7,896 bases of DNA, from positions 1-7,896 of the forward strand of contig CAYSHI010000325.1 of the NCBI GenBank assembly GCA_964430745.1. Direction: 5' to 3'. Source of the DNA: CBDCGW01 sp964430745 (GTDB lineage: Bacteria; Acidobacteriota; UBA890). The notes under the pieces are model-generated. The model saw only the letters and a program-made list of their open reading frames with translations. It was not told the origin of the DNA and did not search any database. Shown here piece after piece: positions 4,890 through 7,896 of the stretch. A program made the translations under genes and the position numbers. Numbering within the stretch: position 1 is the stretch's first letter; each line of letters begins with the position of its first letter.

Positions 4890-7800
4890 TCAGCGAAGCA
4901 CAAGCTCGATGTCCTCATAGGGGCGCACGTCGGCCTCACCGGTCCAGGAACGGCCGTCGGAAGTCTCGACCGCGACGCGGTATCGACCGGGGACCAAACG
5001 GGCGACGAGGTGCTGCGGGCCTTCGCGGGAACGGAACACGCGGTGTGATGTCGCGAAGCTGTCGGGCACGGGGCGGCCCTGAGCGTCGAACACGCGCACA
5101 TGCGCGAACACCGCCCGGTGGGCGGCAAACTCTGGCACGACGACTTGGATGCTGCCCGCGGGCTCGAGTGTGACGTCGATCGGTTCATCACCGATCTCGA
5201 CCTCGACGCGCGCGGCGAGATCCATGCGCGACGCCGTCACCGACAGGACGCCGCGTCCGGTCGGGCCGTCCGGCCAGCGGACGGTGGTCCCCTCTGCAGC
5301 AGCCGGAAGGTACTGGGTCGAGACGACCTCGCCGGTCGCCTCGTCGTACCAGGCCGCCTGGAGTCGGCCGGTGTCGAGCCCCGGCGGGCCCAGCAAGCGG
5401 ATCTCCAGGTCCCGGGTCGGTTGCAGCTCGATGACGTAGTCGTCGATGTCTACCGCCCCGATGTCGACCTCGGGCGCGCGGGGCGCGTAGCCGGGCGCCG
5501 ACACTTCGAAGCGCCAAGGACCGGCGGGAAACGGTCCGGCGGTGAACACGCCGTTGCGATCGGTGCGGCGCGACTCCTCGTGCGCGTCCGAAACGAGTTG
5601 GGGTATCGGATCACTGAGGACCTGCGCACCGCCGACGGGCGCACCCGTCTCGGCATCGACGACGATGCCGTTGACCGCACCGCCCTCGATGACGATGTCG
5701 ATGTGGCTGTCAGTGTCGATGCGGGTGTACACGAAGTAGGGGCTACGCAGGCCGGTGCCGCTGATCCTGATTTGGTGTTCGCCTGGCTGGAGGTCGCGGA
5801 GCTCGAAGGCCGTGGGGTCCGTCAGTTCCACGCCTCGGGCAAAGCCGGCACCGCTGATCGAGGCCCTCTCGGGAGGCTCCCCACGCCAGGCGATCGTTCC
5901 CGTGAGTGTGAAGCCGGAGGGCAGCGTGAGCTCGATGGTCGACAGGACTTCTCCGGCGGCCAGCTCGACGGTGGTGCTCGCGCTGCGATCATTGTGGTCC
6001 CTCGCGTACACCTCCCAGGTGCCCGGTGCCAGGTCGGCGAAGCGGAACGCGCCGTCTTCCGCGGCCTGCGCACGCGCGCTGACGGACTGGCGCGCTCCCC
6101 CTTCCACCTCGACGCGAGCCGAGACGGAGACCGAGACGCCCCCTGGTTCGTCGGAACGGAGACCCGACACGACGCCCTCGATCGCCCCGAAGGCAGGGAC
6201 CACGATCTCGACCGGCCCGAGCGTCAGCGCGTCGACGTCGATCGGCTCGGGGTGAACGACCGGCGGCAGCTCCTCATGCTCCGCCTTCAACACGTATCGG
6301 GCATACGGCAACCCGGCCAGGCGGAATGAACCATCCGCGCCGGTAATGGTGCGCGCGCTGCGCCGCCGACGGTAGGTACCGGAGGCGTTCACGACAGCCC
6401 CGGCAATCCCCCGGCCATCGACGTCAACGTAGCGACCGTGCAGCTCGCCTAAAGGCGGATGCTCGGGCATGGTCAAGATGGTCGGGAACCCCTGGTCTCG
6501 TACCGGATGATCCGCGCGAATCGAGCCGTAGTCGTGGTTCTCGGGTGCCCGGGCGGTCATCGTGTAGGTGCCGGGGAGCAGCTCGGGGAAGATCGCGCGT
6601 CCATCGGCGCCGGTAAAGACGGGCTCCACATCCGGGGTCTGCAGGTCCGGGTCGCCGTCGCGCAGCCAGGGGCTCACGCGCGCCTCGGGCTCCGGCACTC
6701 CGCGCGCGTCGAAGACCACCACCTCGTGCCACACGTTGGGCACCAGGCGGTGCAGCGTGACGTCGAGCGAGTAGGCCTCGGCATCGGGCGCCCGCGTCAG
6801 GGGTGAATCGGCGAGGAGCTGGTCGACGCGATCGGCGGCCGGATCGGTCGCCAACGGACCGATGGCGAGTTTCTCGACCGTGGCGTACGCGTGCCCGGCC
6901 GCGCGAACGTACATGGAGTAGTCGCCGAAAGTCAGGCCCTCGAAGAGGAACGAACCGTCGGCGCCGGTGGTCACGGACGGAATCTCCGCCCGCCTGAGGT
7001 AGCCGCCCGGGCGCTGGTGGCGAAGCACCCCCACCGTGGCTCCGGCGACCACCGCTCCCAGCTGGTTCACGACGCGTCCGCTCAGCTGGGCGCCCGGCGC
7101 GAGTACGATCGGCGACACGTCGTCGCAGCTGTCGTCCGACGACGAGATTGCCCGGCGATCGGGAACTTCGATCTGGGCGCGCTGTGAGGCGTGGCCCTGA
7201 AGATACACATCGAGGTAAGTCCTTCCCGGCTGTACCGACCGGATCGTGTAGCAGCCGTCGTCGCCGGTCACGGCGGGGTAGGAATCCTCCGGCATGGCAA
7301 AGCTCGGCCGCCCCCTGAGGTAGTCGGGAGGCCCCAGCGTCACGCCCGCAAGGCCGATACCTTGCGCGTCCACCACACGCCCGCGAACCGAAACGTGCGG
7401 TTCTAGCTGCAGGCGGAGGTAGCGAGTCTCCGAATCAGAGGCCACGACCTGCACCGAAGTGCGGCCCCGACCGGCTGCCGGATGAAATACGTTCAGTGAA
7501 TGCTCGCCCGGGGCGACCGCGAGAAAGATCTCTCCCCGATCGTCCGATACGGCCCTCTCGCGACGGAAGCGATCTTCGATGCGGAGCCCCTCCCACTCTC
7601 GGTCCCTGGGTAGGCGCATGGAGTCGGAGGACGATATCGACACCGTGGCACCGGACACCGGCGCGCCGGCTGAGTCGATCACGACGCCCCGGAGCCGCAC
7701 GCGCGGTAGCAATTCGATGTCGCCCAGCTCGTAGTGTCGCGGCTCAAGCGGCTCGCCAAGCTCCGCTATTTCCTTCGACTCGGCAACCCCGCGGGCAATG

Positions 7801-7896
7801 AACACCAACTCGCGGAACTGCTCCGGCCTGATCCCGAGGAGGTGGAAACGCCCCTCCGCGTCGGCAACCGTCTCCGGAGTCGGTGTGCCCGCCACG
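4890..7896 (-). CDS. Large multi-repeat protein of carboxypeptidase-regulatory-like domains (5' end outside window)
   Basis: About 1,000 residues are visible, ending at TGA 4892-4890. They form some ten consecutive beta-sandwich units of 75-95 residues, beginning near residues 67, 167, 269, 388, 483, 570, 661, 738, 828 and 913 (numbered from GTG 7895). Units typically open with a strand such as LxGxVVDxxGxPVxGAxV, pass TGADGSFxxxxLxPGxY and end before the next. This is the pattern of carboxypeptidase-regulatory-like (CarboxypepD_reg/CNA-B-type) folds in big secreted proteins. The visible part already starts inside such a unit, so GTG 7895 is probably internal and the true start, with any signal peptide, lies outside. 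No peptidase motif, transmembrane segment or sorting signal is seen; the last unit runs to the C-terminus. A structural or adhesive surface role is likely. The stop lies 29 bp from the repeat boundary. Confidence 0.8.
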   Translation of the reverse strand, partial: VAGTPTPETVADAEGRFHLLGIRPEQFRELVFIARGVAESKEIAELGEPLEPRHYELGDIELLPRVRLRGVVIDSAGAPVSGATVSISSSDSMRLPRDREWEGLRIEDRFRRERAVSDDRGEIFLAVAPGEHSLNVFHPAAGRGRTSVQVVASDSETRYLRLQLEPHVSVRGRVVDAQGIGLAGVTLGPPDYLRGRPSFAMPEDSYPAVTGDDGCYTIRSVQPGRTYLDVYLQGHASQRAQIEVPDRRAISSSDDSCDDVSPIVLAPGAQLSGRVVNQLGAVVAGATVGVLRHQRPGGYLRRAEIPSVTTGADGSFLFEGLTFGDYSMYVRAAGHAYATVEKLAIGPLATDPAADRVDQLLADSPLTRAPDAEAYSLDVTLHRLVPNVWHEVVVFDARGVPEPEARVSPWLRDGDPDLQTPDVEPVFTGADGRAIFPELLPGTYTMTARAPENHDYGSIRADHPVRDQGFPTILTMPEHPPLGELHGRYVDVDGRGIAGAVVNASGTYRRRRSARTITGADGSFRLAGLPYARYVLKAEHEELPPVVHPEPIDVDALTLGPVEIVVPAFGAIEGVVSGLRSDEPGGVSVSVSARVEVEGGARQSVSARAQAAEDGAFRFADLAPGTWEVYARDHNDRSASTTVELAAGEVLSTIELTLPSGFTLTGTIAWRGEPPERASISGAGFARGVELTDPTAFELRDLQPGEHQIRISGTGLRSPYFVYTRIDTDSHIDIVIEGGAVNGIVVDAETGAPVGGAQVLSDPIPQLVSDAHEESRRTDRNGVFTAGPFPAGPWRFEVSAPGYAPRAPEVDIGAVDIDDYVIELQPTRDLEIRLLGPPGLDTGRLQAAWYDEATGEVVSTQYLPAAAEGTTVRWPDGPTGRGVLSVTASRMDLAARVEVEIGDEPIDVTLEPAGSIQVVVPEFAAHRAVFAHVRVFDAQGRPVPDSFATSHRVFRSREGPQHLVARLVPGRYRVAVETSDGRSWTGEADVRPYEDIELVLR

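Noticed and set aside
5100..6329. 409-residue plus-strand open frame opposite the repeat protein
   Set aside because: Antisense of a clearly periodic domain-repeat protein; Arg/Asp/Gly-rich with no family signature.

Overview
The window is about 63 % GC by eye and bacterial. Its tRNA-derived sequences lack an encoded CCA, and one gene is a giant protein built of carboxypeptidase-regulatory-like repeats. That combination is common in large-genome environmental bacteria (Planctomycetota, Acidobacteriota, Myxococcota and similar). This is only a guess, because no phylogenetic marker is present.

The window is organised by a direct repeat of about 300 bp, present at 68-363 and again at 4554-4860. 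Each copy has the same parts in the same order: (a) a left arm with two blocks of 10-bp motifs (consensus TACTGAGCGG) set exactly one helical turn apart; (b) a 57-bp core, identical in both copies, which is the 3' part of a tRNA-Leu(CAG) gene from the anticodon loop to the discriminator base; (c) a right arm holding a tRNA-style hairpin terminator and a further conserved box. The cores are identical while the arms have drifted to roughly 80 %, and the spacing within the arms is conserved to the base. This is the pattern expected of integrase attachment sites, not of a recent duplication. No full-length tRNA-Leu and no integrase gene are in the window.

The repeats delimit a segment with a 4,496-bp period. 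Its cargo, from left to right, is a 5'- and 3'-truncated IS481-type transposase remnant (about 370-555, +); a two-gene minus-strand operon encoding a beta-strand-repeat fibre-like protein with an apparent tail-fibre-type C-terminal domain (2439 to 1720) and a metzincin zinc metalloprotease without a signal peptide (1698 to 559); a divergent intergenic region with a good minus-strand sigma70-like promoter; and a contractile-tail sheath gene (+, to 4481). No tube, baseplate, spike or ATPase gene accompanies the sheath, so this is an orphan part of a contractile injection system or phage tail.

Right of the second repeat, the minus strand carries the C-terminal 1,000 residues of a large multi-repeat surface or secreted protein. 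It ends 29 bp from the repeat boundary, and its 5' end lies outside the window. The leading hypothesis is that the window shows one complete unit, and parts of its neighbours, of a tandem array of tRNA-fragment-bounded cargo cassettes whose recombinase is supplied from elsewhere. This is inference; the repeats themselves are seen directly.
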